Shown here: in pieces, positions 1 through 8,895 of the stretch
How positions within the stretch are numbered: position 1 is the stretch's first letter
Layout of the letters: each line of letters begins with the position of its first letter
Assembly: GCF_000775915.1 (NCBI RefSeq)
Contig: NZ_BBLT01000006.1
Location: 186,001-250,000, forward strand
Length of the DNA: 64,000 nucleotides
Reading direction: 5' to 3'
DNA from: Sporocytophaga myxococcoides
GTDB taxonomy: Bacteria > Bacteroidota > Bacteroidia > Cytophagales > Cytophagaceae
Position numbers and translations under genes: made by a program
The notes under the pieces: generated by a model
Database searches by the model: none
The model's input: the letters and a program-made list of their open reading frames with translations, nothing else
What the model was told of the DNA's origin: nothing

Positions 1-64
1 GCTGAGCGATTTAGGAATAGCTTTTTTTTTTACTATTATAAAACGAATTATTAAACTTAATTAT

Positions 65-811
65 ATGATTATTTTGTATTTCTTTCTGGCACACTGGTAC
101 CTTTCTTTATTTGCTCAGACTTTCTTTCTTCACAGGTATGCAGCTCATCAAATGTTTACAATGAGCAGAACCTGGGAGAAAGTATTTTACGTGATGACCT
201 TTATATTTCAGGGGTCATCTTATTTAAGTCCTTATGCATATGGTGTTATGCATAGATTACACCATGCCTATGCTGATACAGATAAAGATCCGCATTCTCC
301 TTCTTATTCCAAAAATTTATTTGATATGATGTGGAAGACAAAAAATATTTATAATGATATTCTAAATCATAGAGCCAATATTGATGCAAAATTTACCAAA
401 GGTGTACCATACTGGAGATTTATAGAAAAGATCGGTGATATCTGGGCTGTGAGGATAGGCTGGGGAGTGCTTTATACACTTGTTTATATGGAATTTGCCA
501 CTGCATGGTGGATGTATTTGTTGTTACCGATCCATTATTTAATGGGACCTGTACATGGAGCAATCATCAATTGGTTTGCACATAAATTCGGATATGTAAA
601 TTTCAAAGTATCTGATACAGCTAAGAATTTACTTCCATTCGATTTTCTTATGATGGGAGAGAGTTATCATAATAATCATCATAAACTTGGAGGAAGAGCA
701 AACTTTGGAGTCAAATGGCATGAATTTGATCCAACTTATCCTGTTATCAAGCTCTTTAACTTGCTTGGAGTAATAAAGCTTAAACTGAATAACGACTTAA
801 ACTATATGTGA
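65..811 (+). CDS. Fatty acid (acyl-CoA/acyl lipid) desaturase
   Basis: Membrane di-iron desaturase that would introduce a double bond into a fatty acyl chain. All three histidine boxes are visible: HRYAAH at residues 23-28, HRLHH at 63-67 and HNNHH at 202-206, plus an extra NWFAH histidine near 173. These are the iron ligands of the membrane fatty acid desaturase family. Hydrophobic helices lie around 1-20, 38-60 and 135-170. At 248 residues it is a compact member. The reading frame stays open upstream to the window edge, so an earlier start cannot be excluded, but the chosen ATG places box 1 at the usual distance from the N terminus. The next gene begins 1 base after the stop, so the two are probably co-transcribed. 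Confidence 0.9.
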   Translation: MIILYFFLAHWYLSLFAQTFFLHRYAAHQMFTMSRTWEKVFYVMTFIFQGSSYLSPYAYGVMHRLHHAYADTDKDPHSPSYSKNLFDMMWKTKNIYNDILNHRANIDAKFTKGVPYWRFIEKIGDIWAVRIGWGVLYTLVYMEFATAWWMYLLLPIHYLMGPVHGAIINWFAHKFGYVNFKVSDTAKNLLPFDFLMMGESYHNNHHKLGGRANFGVKWHEFDPTYPVIKLFNLLGVIKLKLNNDLNYM

Positions 812-812
812 T

Positions 813-1193
813 ATGGTAACGGACCGATTAAAGGATATTACATCTGAGGAAGATGTAAAACGTATGGTAAATTCCTTTTATGAAAAGGTGAACAAAGATG
901 AGTTGTTGTCTTATGTTTTCAATGACTTTTCAAAGGTTAACTGGGAGAAACACCTTCCTAAAATGTACCAGTTCTGGAATTATCTTTTATTAGGAATTCC
1001 AGAATATAAAGGACGTCCATTTCCAGTCCATACTCAGTTGCCCGTTGAATCCAAGCACTTCGATGTTTGGCTTCGACTATTTAAGGCCAATATAGATGAG
1101 CAGTTCTCAGGGCCAGTTGCGGACATGGCAAAAGTAAAAGGAGAGCAGATAGCTCTTACATTTCAATATAGAATGGGGCTTCTGGAGGACTAA
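813..1193 (+). CDS. Group III truncated haemoglobin
   Basis: Small haem protein of the 2-over-2 globin fold, 126 residues, the usual length. The proximal haem ligand is probably His82 in ESKHFDVW, followed by the Trp (86) characteristic of group III proteins; an FYEKV segment near 22 holds the B10 region Tyr. Group III truncated globins bind O2, NO or peroxide tightly, and their role is mostly in redox or nitrosative stress. It sits directly behind the desaturase, an oxygen-dependent enzyme, so an oxygen- or electron-supply partnership is possible but is only an inference. A terminator hairpin follows. Confidence 0.88.
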   Translation: MVTDRLKDITSEEDVKRMVNSFYEKVNKDELLSYVFNDFSKVNWEKHLPKMYQFWNYLLLGIPEYKGRPFPVHTQLPVESKHFDVWLRLFKANIDEQFSGPVADMAKVKGEQIALTFQYRMGLLED

Positions 1194-1220
1194 GGGGACA
1201 TCATTTTTTGAACTTTTAAA

Positions 1221-1252
1221 GCCAATCTATAAAAGGATTGGCTTTTGGTTTT
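1221..1252 (+). terminator. Rho-independent terminator after the globin gene
   Basis: A 7-bp perfect stem (1221-1227 with 1236-1242) with an 8-base loop is followed by a T-rich run. It closes the desaturase/globin transcription unit. Confidence 0.75.
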
Positions 1253-1496
1253 TTATTCGGTTTTTATTTATTTTTTATTATTATAAATGATAAAATTCTC
1301 TTTGACGATAATTTCATATATAGTCAGTTTTCCTTGTTTTTAAAATGTAATTTTTTGCATAATTTCAATTCTGGAGATATTCAATTTTTTGAAATGCCTA
1401 TATAACATCATTTTAACAGACAGTTATATATTTTATTTTTTTAAAAAAAATATTGTATCTCTCTAAACTTCAATTTCGTTAGAATTCAATAATATC
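1253..1496. other. AT-rich intergenic leader before the OmpA-like gene
   Basis: Very AT-rich with long A and T runs and no open frame of note. It presumably holds the promoter of the gene at 1497, but I cannot point to a convincing -33/-7 pair. Confidence 0.4.
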
Positions 1497-3404
1497 ATGA
1501 AATATTTACTTATACTTTTTGTTTTCTTTTATCCTCTTGTAAGTCAGACACAATCATTAAAAGTGCCAGAAGATGTTTATGGTCTGAAAAACCCGACACA
1601 GGATCAGGGAAAAGCATGTACCTCATGCATGCAGGTGCTTATGCAAAAACCTGCAGATGTACAATTTGGGTTTACGGTTCAGGATAATGATATCTATTTT
1701 GTTCTCACAGATTCAAGATGGCTGGAGTTACTCTTTAACAAATCACAAGATGGGATGGCGGTGGATATTGTGAGCAGAGATCTGTATTCGTGCAAACTTA
1801 AAGGCAACAGGGCTAATAAACATTGGGCCTATGATGGTTATTTAATGGAACCTGTATATTGGAAAGATTTTAAAAAGACTGCCCTGGTAGATGAGAAGGG
1901 ATTTGTATTTGTGAAAGTTGGTACCATTCCGGACGAACTGGTAGGTAAAGAGTTAGAATACAATTTATTACTGATCAGTAATAAATATGTTTGTCATATC
2001 AATACCTTTTTCAGCGTTCCTTGGGACAGGTGGGGACTTCTTGAAATGGGCCTTTTCATGGATACTATTCCTTCCAAAGCATTAGCAGGAGCAAAGGAAT
2101 TGACCTCTGAAAAATACCAGTTATTCAGCAAAAGTATGAAGGTCGAAGTACCTTTTGAAAAGAATAAATTTGAGTATGCACCTTCTGACATTAAGGCACT
2201 TACGGATTCTTTAAAACTTAATGATTATGAAATTAAGGATATTCAAATCAGAGCTTATTCATCTGTAGAAGGTCCTGAAAAAAGAAACATAGAACTGCAG
2301 GAAAAGAGAGCTGAAAGTATCATCAGGATTTTACAAGGTTATCAGACAGAAAAGATCAATAAAGATGTTCAGGCCTCTGAAAACTGGGTTGAATTTCTGG
2401 AGGATATTTCAGAATCAAAGTTTTCCCATTTAAAATTACTCAGTAAAATAGAAATAAAGCAGAAGCTTGAGGACAAACAGCTGACAGATCAGTTGGAGCC
2501 AATCTTAAAAGGGCATCGCAAAGCCATTTTAATGATTAATCTTGAGAAAAAAGTTAAAGTGGGTGATGATCCTGAAAAGTTAAAAGCCTCATTTGAAAAA
2601 GCTATAATTGATAAAAACATTGAAGAAGCCAGAGCCATTCAGGAAGTTATTTTCTCCAAAATAAGAAATAAATCATTGCCTCAGGACTATATGCAATCCA
2701 TCAAGATACCGGAGACATATACTTATGGATCATTGTTGTTTGAATATGCAATATTTAATTATCAGGAAAATGAAACCGATCTTTATACAAGCATCAGACT
2801 TTTTGAAAAGCTTCAGTTGCTGATGCCAGGTAATAAAAATATTAAGTATAACCTTACTGCACTCAAAATTAGGTCATGGGTTTACAGTCAGGGTGGTATA
2901 GACCCGGAGGAATTGAGAGTGGAAATAATGGCATTGCAGAAGATGGGAATCGATCAAACCCTTATTAAAAGGATGCTCATCAATTATCACATCATCCGTA
3001 GTGAATATCAGATTTCACTGAAGAACTATGCAGAAAAAGATAAGTCTGTCAAATATATCCAGACGCAATATTCTACTTTAGTCGCCAATGAAAATGATGC
3101 CTTGAATCTTGCCAGGTATTTTTCAAGTTACAGTAAGCTGGATTGGGCTGAAAAGGTACTTTTAAAATACGTTAAAAAGGTAGATGTCAATGAAGATGTA
3201 TTGTTTTATTATTTAAATCTAACAATTGTTGACAGTAAAAAAACTGCGTCGTCTGAATACCGCACAATCATGTTAAATGCAATCAATATTAATAAAGAAA
3301 GGTTCTGTAAAATTTTTAATTCATCTCCTAATGGCGGCATTACTTTTCAACTTTTAAAAGATCAATACCTGAAAAATATGTATTGTGAAGGATGTGAAAA
3401 GTGA
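1497..3404 (+). CDS. OmpA-like domain protein of the cell envelope, function unknown
   Basis: Secreted protein of 635 residues with a signal peptide (about 1-19). The region around 215-285 resembles the peptidoglycan-binding OmpA C-terminal fold: a strand, a helix, then AYSSVEG and EKRAESI, matching the usual pattern of a variable strand followed by an R-x-x-x-I/V helix. The N-terminal part has an isolated CTSC pair at residues 41-44, and the C terminus ends in CEGCEK, so CxxC pairs occur at both ends. The remaining helical C-terminal half (about 350-620) looks like degenerate TPR-type repeats. It stands alone, with about 260 bases before the next gene. A role in envelope anchoring or metal/haem binding through the CxxC pairs is possible, but neither is demonstrated. 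Confidence 0.6.
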   Translation: MKYLLILFVFFYPLVSQTQSLKVPEDVYGLKNPTQDQGKACTSCMQVLMQKPADVQFGFTVQDNDIYFVLTDSRWLELLFNKSQDGMAVDIVSRDLYSCKLKGNRANKHWAYDGYLMEPVYWKDFKKTALVDEKGFVFVKVGTIPDELVGKELEYNLLLISNKYVCHINTFFSVPWDRWGLLEMGLFMDTIPSKALAGAKELTSEKYQLFSKSMKVEVPFEKNKFEYAPSDIKALTDSLKLNDYEIKDIQIRAYSSVEGPEKRNIELQEKRAESIIRILQGYQTEKINKDVQASENWVEFLEDISESKFSHLKLLSKIEIKQKLEDKQLTDQLEPILKGHRKAILMINLEKKVKVGDDPEKLKASFEKAIIDKNIEEARAIQEVIFSKIRNKSLPQDYMQSIKIPETYTYGSLLFEYAIFNYQENETDLYTSIRLFEKLQLLMPGNKNIKYNLTALKIRSWVYSQGGIDPEELRVEIMALQKMGIDQTLIKRMLINYHIIRSEYQISLKNYAEKDKSVKYIQTQYSTLVANENDALNLARYFSSYSKLDWAEKVLLKYVKKVDVNEDVLFYYLNLTIVDSKKTASSEYRTIMLNAININKERFCKIFNSSPNGGITFQLLKDQYLKNMYCEGCEK

Positions 3405-3665
3405 TCGGATCCTTTGCTTTTAATTATTATGCTAAAGACTGTACTACGCGACAATAATGTAGAGGTAAATTTAGAGCATTTCAAATGGTTAAATTGTCAA
3501 TAAAACTTAAGTTGCTCATAGTAAGGATTCTTCGTTTCTTTAATTATAACAAGGCTATTTGTTTTTTTATATAAGATTCTTCCTTATTTTCAATTCCAAC
3601 TTAAAATTATAAATTAAATTTACATTTGATTTTTTATAAAAAATAATAATAATAAAGGGGAATCT

Positions 3666-6600
3666 ATGTTTAATAATTTTTTTTTATTTCTGCTTTGCCT
3701 TTTATTTTGGCAAAGCCTGTCTTCAGTTGCTCAAGAGAAAAAATTCATCATCAATTCAGCTGAAATCATCAAGGAGGGAGTTACTTTGTTTGATGAAGGT
3801 AAGTATAAAGAGGCAATTGAGAAGCTTAAAGAAGTGGATAGAAATGACAGCAATTACGTTTGGGCACTTGCGGAGCTTTCGCTTTCTTATATAGCTGATT
3901 CCCAGTTTGTACAAGGGATCAAAATAGCTGATGAGGGCTTATCATATAACTCCAAAAGTGAAAATCATTTTCTTAGAAGCAAAGGAGTAGCCCTGGATAA
4001 AATGGGTAAAACTGATGAAGCTATAAAGGTAGATGAGTATGCCTTAAAAAAATACCCCTGGGATTTCCTTACTCGATATAATTGTGCATTGGCATACGAA
4101 AAAAAGAACCTGCCCAAGTCAATGGCAATGTACAAAGATGTTATTCAGAATTACAATCCATTCCACCCATTAAGCCATTACAGATTATCTTCTATTGCTT
4201 CTGAAGAAGGTAAACTGGTTCCTTATATGCTGGCCAGTTATATGTATCTTATCCTTAAGCCCGGTGGATCAAATGCTCTTGATGTAATTACTAAAGTTGA
4301 GAAACTTGTAAAAGGAGAAATCAATCTCCCCGAAAATAAAGATAAAGCTAATTACAGTTTTGCAGACCTTGAAACTATTATAGAGTCTAAAGCAGCTTTG
4401 AGCAGTAAATACAAGCATAAAGTTAAACTCAATTATCCATTTGTTTCACAAACTCAGCTTTTCCTTGAAAAGCTTGAATATAAAGCTTCTGACACTTCAA
4501 TTTGGATGCAGCAATATGTGCCTTTTTTTGTAGAACTGAATAAGAAAAACTATCTAGAACCTTTTGTTTATACAATGCTCTCTGGCTTAAATATACCAGA
4601 TGTTCAAAACTGGCTGAAGAAAAATCAGACTAAGAAGGAGGAGTTTTTTTCATGGGCATCCAATTATTTATCTAAGGATATTACTAAGAAAAAAGTTAGT
4701 ATAGATGGAAAAGGTCAAATGTTAAATGCCTGGTATTATGAAACCAGATTTATTCATTCGCTGGGAAATTATAAAGATGCTCAGAATACGATCAGAACAG
4801 GGCACTGGATATTTTATTATCCCAATACAGTTGTCAGTGCAGAAGGTAATTACGACAACAATGGCAAAAAAACAGGAGAGTGGAAATATTACTATGACAA
4901 TGGTGACCTTAAAGAAGTCGAAAGTTATAATGCAGGAAAGTCTGATGGACCTTACAAATTCTACTATCCCAACGGAGCAATTAAATATAGCTGCACTATG
5001 GCGAATGGGAGTATTCAGGGAGAGCTTAAATACTTTAACAATGCTGAAGTACTTGAAACTTCTAACATCTTTAGAGAAGATAAATTAAATGGCTCATCTA
5101 AAAGTTTTTACAATAGTGGCAGTATCAAGAGTGAGGTTAATTTTATTAATGGATTAAAAGAGGGAAAAGCTAAGGACTTTAATAATATCGGAAGCCTGGT
5201 GAAGGAAGGGGAATATAAAAATGGCAAGTATAATGGTACCTATAAATCATACTATAACAATGGAAAAGTTGCTTCTGAAGGCCTTTTAAAAGATGATAAG
5301 GAGGAAGGAGTATGGAACCATTACTATGATAATGGAAAACAAGGTGAGGTTTCTAATTTTAAAGATGGTAAAAACATTGGTTCATGGAAAAAATATTCTG
5401 AAACAGGCCAGCTCCTTGAAGAATGTAATTATAATGAAAAAGGCAAGCTGAATGGTGAGCACAAAGTGTATGATACAGATAGCAAACTTCATTATATTCT
5501 TGATTACAAAGATGGCAAGTTAAAAGGTGTAAGATATTTTGATAAGTCCGGTAAGTTTATATCTGAAAATAAAGAAAAAGGTGGAGTTCTAAAGTTAAAG
5601 TCTCTCTTCCCTGATGGAATAAATCTCATGTCAGAAGGTACCTATAAAAATGGATTAAGAGAAGGTGTTTGGCAGTTTTATGAATTAACAGGTATAGCTA
5701 CTTCTGAGGTAAATTATAAAGCCGGAGTTAAGCACGGATCTGCCAAAACTTTTTATATAAATGGCAAGAAAGAATCAGAATTTAATTATAAAGACGGATC
5801 ACTTGACGGCTTTTATCAAGGCTTTTATTCCAACGGCAATACATCTATAGAAGGATATTATGTCAATGATAATAAAGAAGGTTACTGGTACAGATATTAT
5901 CCAAATGGCAAGTTGAGCAATGTTAATTATTATATCAAAGGTGAAGAATATGGGGTTTATGAAGATTATTCCGCTGCTGGCTACAAGCGTCTTATAACTG
6001 TGCTAAAAGATGGTGTATTTGCGGAAGAAACATTGTTCGACTCTACTGGTAAAGCCTACTCTACATGTACCTTAAAATATGGAACAGGAGATTTTACCCA
6101 TAAACATCTAAATAACAAACCATACGTAAAGGTTAAAATGCAGGGTGGATTATATCAGGGAGATTATCAGAAATTTTATCCTAATGGCAAACTCAAAGAG
6201 AAATACAATTACATAGACGGATTAAAGCATGGACCTTCCGAAGGTTTTACTGAAGAGGGAAAATCAGAATTTAAGGGTAATTATTTTCTGGGTAAAAGAA
6301 CAGGGATCTGGAAGTTTTATTATTCAGATGGAAAGACCATAAGCTCGATTGGCAAATATACTGATGGAGCAAGAGACAGTCTCTGGGTATGGTTTAATGA
6401 AGATGGTACGAAAAACAGCGAATTTACTTACAAAGATAATAACCTTAACGGCCCAAACGTTTACTATGCTCCTGATGGAAAAGAAGTTATTTTATTAAGA
6501 AATTTTGAGAACGATGTTCTGGTTTCATACAACAATATGAAAAACGGTGCTAACAGTGACCTGATTCCCGTTGCCAATGAAACAGCCCAGATTACAGGGT

Positions 6601-6947
6601 ATTACTCCAATGGTAACAAGGCTATGGAGTTTGCATTGGATAAAAGTATGAGAGAAGGTAAATTCATTGTATATTTTCCTTCCGGTAAAAAATGGTATGA
6701 AAAAAACTACAAAAGCGGAGATACTCAAGGACCTAGAATCGTATATTATCCCGACGGAAAGATTAAAGAAAAGGCAGATTATTTTGCAGATGAATTAAAT
6801 GGTGTCCGGATTACCTATTATCCTAACGGAAACATTAAATGTTCTGAAAATTTCATACTTGGGGTTCTTCATGGAGTTTCCAGATTTTATGATGTCAATG
6901 GCAAATTGGTGAAAGAAAAAAAATACGTGGATGGTTGGACTTATTAA
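3666..6947 (+). CDS. Secreted TPR plus MORN_2 repeat protein
   Basis: Large exported protein, 1093 residues, signal peptide about 1-22 ending near SVAQE. Residues about 30-200 form tetratricopeptide-like helices (EGKYKEAIEKL, SYIADSQFVQGIKIADEG). From about 390 to the end there are some 25-30 MORN_2 (YwqK-type) repeats of the form G-x-W-x-x-Y-Y-x-N-G-x-(L/I)-x-x-E-x-x-(Y/F)-x-x-G, each about 23 residues. MORN_2 repeats make long beta-hairpin ribbons and are common in Bacteroidota surface and toxin-associated proteins. Its last 17 bases overlap the next gene, indicating translational coupling with the DUF3857 protein downstream. The repeat array also creates a spurious second-frame open frame at 4726-5088. 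Confidence 0.85.
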   Translation: MFNNFFLFLLCLLFWQSLSSVAQEKKFIINSAEIIKEGVTLFDEGKYKEAIEKLKEVDRNDSNYVWALAELSLSYIADSQFVQGIKIADEGLSYNSKSENHFLRSKGVALDKMGKTDEAIKVDEYALKKYPWDFLTRYNCALAYEKKNLPKSMAMYKDVIQNYNPFHPLSHYRLSSIASEEGKLVPYMLASYMYLILKPGGSNALDVITKVEKLVKGEINLPENKDKANYSFADLETIIESKAALSSKYKHKVKLNYPFVSQTQLFLEKLEYKASDTSIWMQQYVPFFVELNKKNYLEPFVYTMLSGLNIPDVQNWLKKNQTKKEEFFSWASNYLSKDITKKKVSIDGKGQMLNAWYYETRFIHSLGNYKDAQNTIRTGHWIFYYPNTVVSAEGNYDNNGKKTGEWKYYYDNGDLKEVESYNAGKSDGPYKFYYPNGAIKYSCTMANGSIQGELKYFNNAEVLETSNIFREDKLNGSSKSFYNSGSIKSEVNFINGLKEGKAKDFNNIGSLVKEGEYKNGKYNGTYKSYYNNGKVASEGLLKDDKEEGVWNHYYDNGKQGEVSNFKDGKNIGSWKKYSETGQLLEECNYNEKGKLNGEHKVYDTDSKLHYILDYKDGKLKGVRYFDKSGKFISENKEKGGVLKLKSLFPDGINLMSEGTYKNGLREGVWQFYELTGIATSEVNYKAGVKHGSAKTFYINGKKESEFNYKDGSLDGFYQGFYSNGNTSIEGYYVNDNKEGYWYRYYPNGKLSNVNYYIKGEEYGVYEDYSAAGYKRLITVLKDGVFAEETLFDSTGKAYSTCTLKYGTGDFTHKHLNNKPYVKVKMQGGLYQGDYQKFYPNGKLKEKYNYIDGLKHGPSEGFTEEGKSEFKGNYFLGKRTGIWKFYYSDGKTISSIGKYTDGARDSLWVWFNEDGTKNSEFTYKDNNLNGPNVYYAPDGKEVILLRNFENDVLVSYNNMKNGANSDLIPVANETAQITGYYSNGNKAMEFALDKSMREGKFIVYFPSGKKWYEKNYKSGDTQGPRIVYYPDGKIKEKADYFADELNGVRITYYPNGNIKCSENFILGVLHGVSRFYDVNGKLVKEKKYVDGWTY

Positions 6948-8886
6948 AAATAGAATAAATACATCATTAAGGAGGACGTTCCTTTTTTACCTGGTATTAA
7001 TTAGTATTTCCGCAAAAATTTTTGCTCAGGATGTAAATTCGTTATCCAAACAGTATCCGGACGAACTGGCAATCTACCTGAATAAAAAGAAGTCAATCTT
7101 CCTGGATATTCATGCTGATACATTAACTATCAACACAGAAAACTTTTCTGAAATGATCTATCTGAAAGACAATGCAAATATCCTTTCAGAAAAGGAAATA
7201 TACTATTCTGGCATGCTCAAGGTAAGTGAGGTAGAAGCTAAGTGTATGATTCCTAAAGGAGATGGAGGCATGAGGACTATAAAAGTTACTGAATTTATAG
7301 ATGAGAATGTGCAGGAGAGAGGCATTTTTTTTAATGATTCAAAAGTTAAGAAATTTATTTACCCATCACTTCAAAGGGGAGCAAAATCATCACTTTTCTA
7401 CAAAGAGTCTTATCTAGAACCTAGGCTTTTCGGTCCTTACTTTTTCAGTGCTGAGGCAATGTCTTTAAATTCTGAATTGTCTATTACTTATAATAACAAG
7501 ATTGAAATTGGATATAAAGTATTAGGTATAGAGGAAACTGCACTTGAAAAAAGCGAGGTTAAAAAAGGCAGTAAAATTATTACAACTTGGAAAATGAAAA
7601 ATGTTCCAAGACTAGAACGTGATGCAAATGCTCCAAATATCAGGTATTATGCACCTCAAATTATAGTTTACATCAAATCGTTGAAACTTAAAAACGGCAC
7701 TGTTAATTACTCTTCCAACTACAAAGAACTGTACCAGTGGACCTATAATCTTGTAAAAGGGATTAATAAAGATTCGGAGAAAGAAATTAAAGGGCTTGTA
7801 GATTCTTTGCTTATTGGGGCAAAAACAGATCTTGAGAAATCTAAAAGGATTTTTTATTGGGTGCAAGACAATATCAGATACATTGCTTTTGAAGATGGCT
7901 ATGGAGGATTTATACCAAGAGATGCTGAAAAAGTATATAGAAAGCGATATGGTGACTGCAAAGATATGGCAAATATAACCACATATATGCACAAGCTTGC
8001 CAGCATTCCGGCATATCTTACGCTTATTGGTTCAAGAGACATTCCTTATGCAGTCTCAGAAATTCCATCAAGCTGTAACTTTAATCATATGATAGCTACA
8101 GTTAAACTTGATGATAAATACTATTTTCTGGATGCCACTGGCAAATATCAGTTGCATGGGCAGCCAACTTCTATGATTCAGGATAAAGAAGGATTGATAG
8201 TAATGGGAAAAGATAGCTGTATGGTGCTTAAAGTACCATTAATGGAAAGAAATAAAAACAAAATTATAGATACTGTCCACGTGGATTTTGAAAAGAACAG
8301 TCTGAAAGGAAGAGGTAAGAGATATATGGAAGGATATCCAAAAATTACTTTTGCTCATGTATATGGAAACCTAGATCAGGAAGATAAAGTGGATTATTTC
8401 AATAGCTTTTTATCAAAAGGAAACAACAAGTGCAAAGTAACCAATCCTATTGTTAAAAATGCTTCTGAAAGGGAAAAACCAACTATTGTAAAGTTTGATT
8501 TTAAAGTTGAAGATTACTCTTTAAAATCAGGCAAAGAGGTATTTATTAATTTAAATCTGAATAAAGACCTTTCTTCTCTAAATTTTGAATCCTCAAACAG
8601 AAAGACAGACTTTGAAGAAGATTATAAATATGAAATGACGGAAGTCACTACCTTAAATATTCCAAAAGGATATAAAGTGAAATATATTCCTGATAACAAA
8701 AAAATTAATGAAAAGGATTTTGGTTTTGAGATTCAGTATGAATTAAAAAAAGATAAACTTGTCTATACCAAAAAAATATACATAGACTTTCTTATTCTTA
8801 AAAAGGATCAATTCCCTACATGGAATAAGATGATCAAAGAATTAAATAAAGCCTATAAGGAAAACATCTCTATCGTTGAAAATTAA
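6931..8886 (+). CDS. DUF3857/transglutaminase-like protein, catalytic triad intact
   Basis: Exported protein of 651 residues. A basic N terminus and hydrophobic stretch (about 14-32, ending IFAQD) form the signal peptide. The DUF3857 beta-domain occupies roughly 50-250 and the transglutaminase-like cysteine protease fold about 280-410. The catalytic triad is visible: Cys343 in YGDCKDMA, His386 in FNHMIA and Asp401 in LDATGK. A C-terminal DUF3858-type beta domain follows. Such proteins are thought to be peptide- or protein-modifying enzymes of the periplasm or surface, but substrates are unknown. The start overlaps the MORN gene by 17 bases and the next gene begins 9 bases after the stop, so the three form one operon. 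Confidence 0.85.
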   Translation: MVGLIKNRINTSLRRTFLFYLVLISISAKIFAQDVNSLSKQYPDELAIYLNKKKSIFLDIHADTLTINTENFSEMIYLKDNANILSEKEIYYSGMLKVSEVEAKCMIPKGDGGMRTIKVTEFIDENVQERGIFFNDSKVKKFIYPSLQRGAKSSLFYKESYLEPRLFGPYFFSAEAMSLNSELSITYNNKIEIGYKVLGIEETALEKSEVKKGSKIITTWKMKNVPRLERDANAPNIRYYAPQIIVYIKSLKLKNGTVNYSSNYKELYQWTYNLVKGINKDSEKEIKGLVDSLLIGAKTDLEKSKRIFYWVQDNIRYIAFEDGYGGFIPRDAEKVYRKRYGDCKDMANITTYMHKLASIPAYLTLIGSRDIPYAVSEIPSSCNFNHMIATVKLDDKYYFLDATGKYQLHGQPTSMIQDKEGLIVMGKDSCMVLKVPLMERNKNKIIDTVHVDFEKNSLKGRGKRYMEGYPKITFAHVYGNLDQEDKVDYFNSFLSKGNNKCKVTNPIVKNASEREKPTIVKFDFKVEDYSLKSGKEVFINLNLNKDLSSLNFESSNRKTDFEEDYKYEMTEVTTLNIPKGYKVKYIPDNKKINEKDFGFEIQYELKKDKLVYTKKIYIDFLILKKDQFPTWNKMIKELNKAYKENISIVEN

Positions 8887-8895
8887 ACCATCAAT

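Noticed and set aside
4726-5088. 120-codon rightward frame inside the MORN gene
   Set aside because: It is an alternate-frame shadow created by the regular codon pattern of the MORN repeats; composition is Met/Ile/Lys-rich and unlike a protein.
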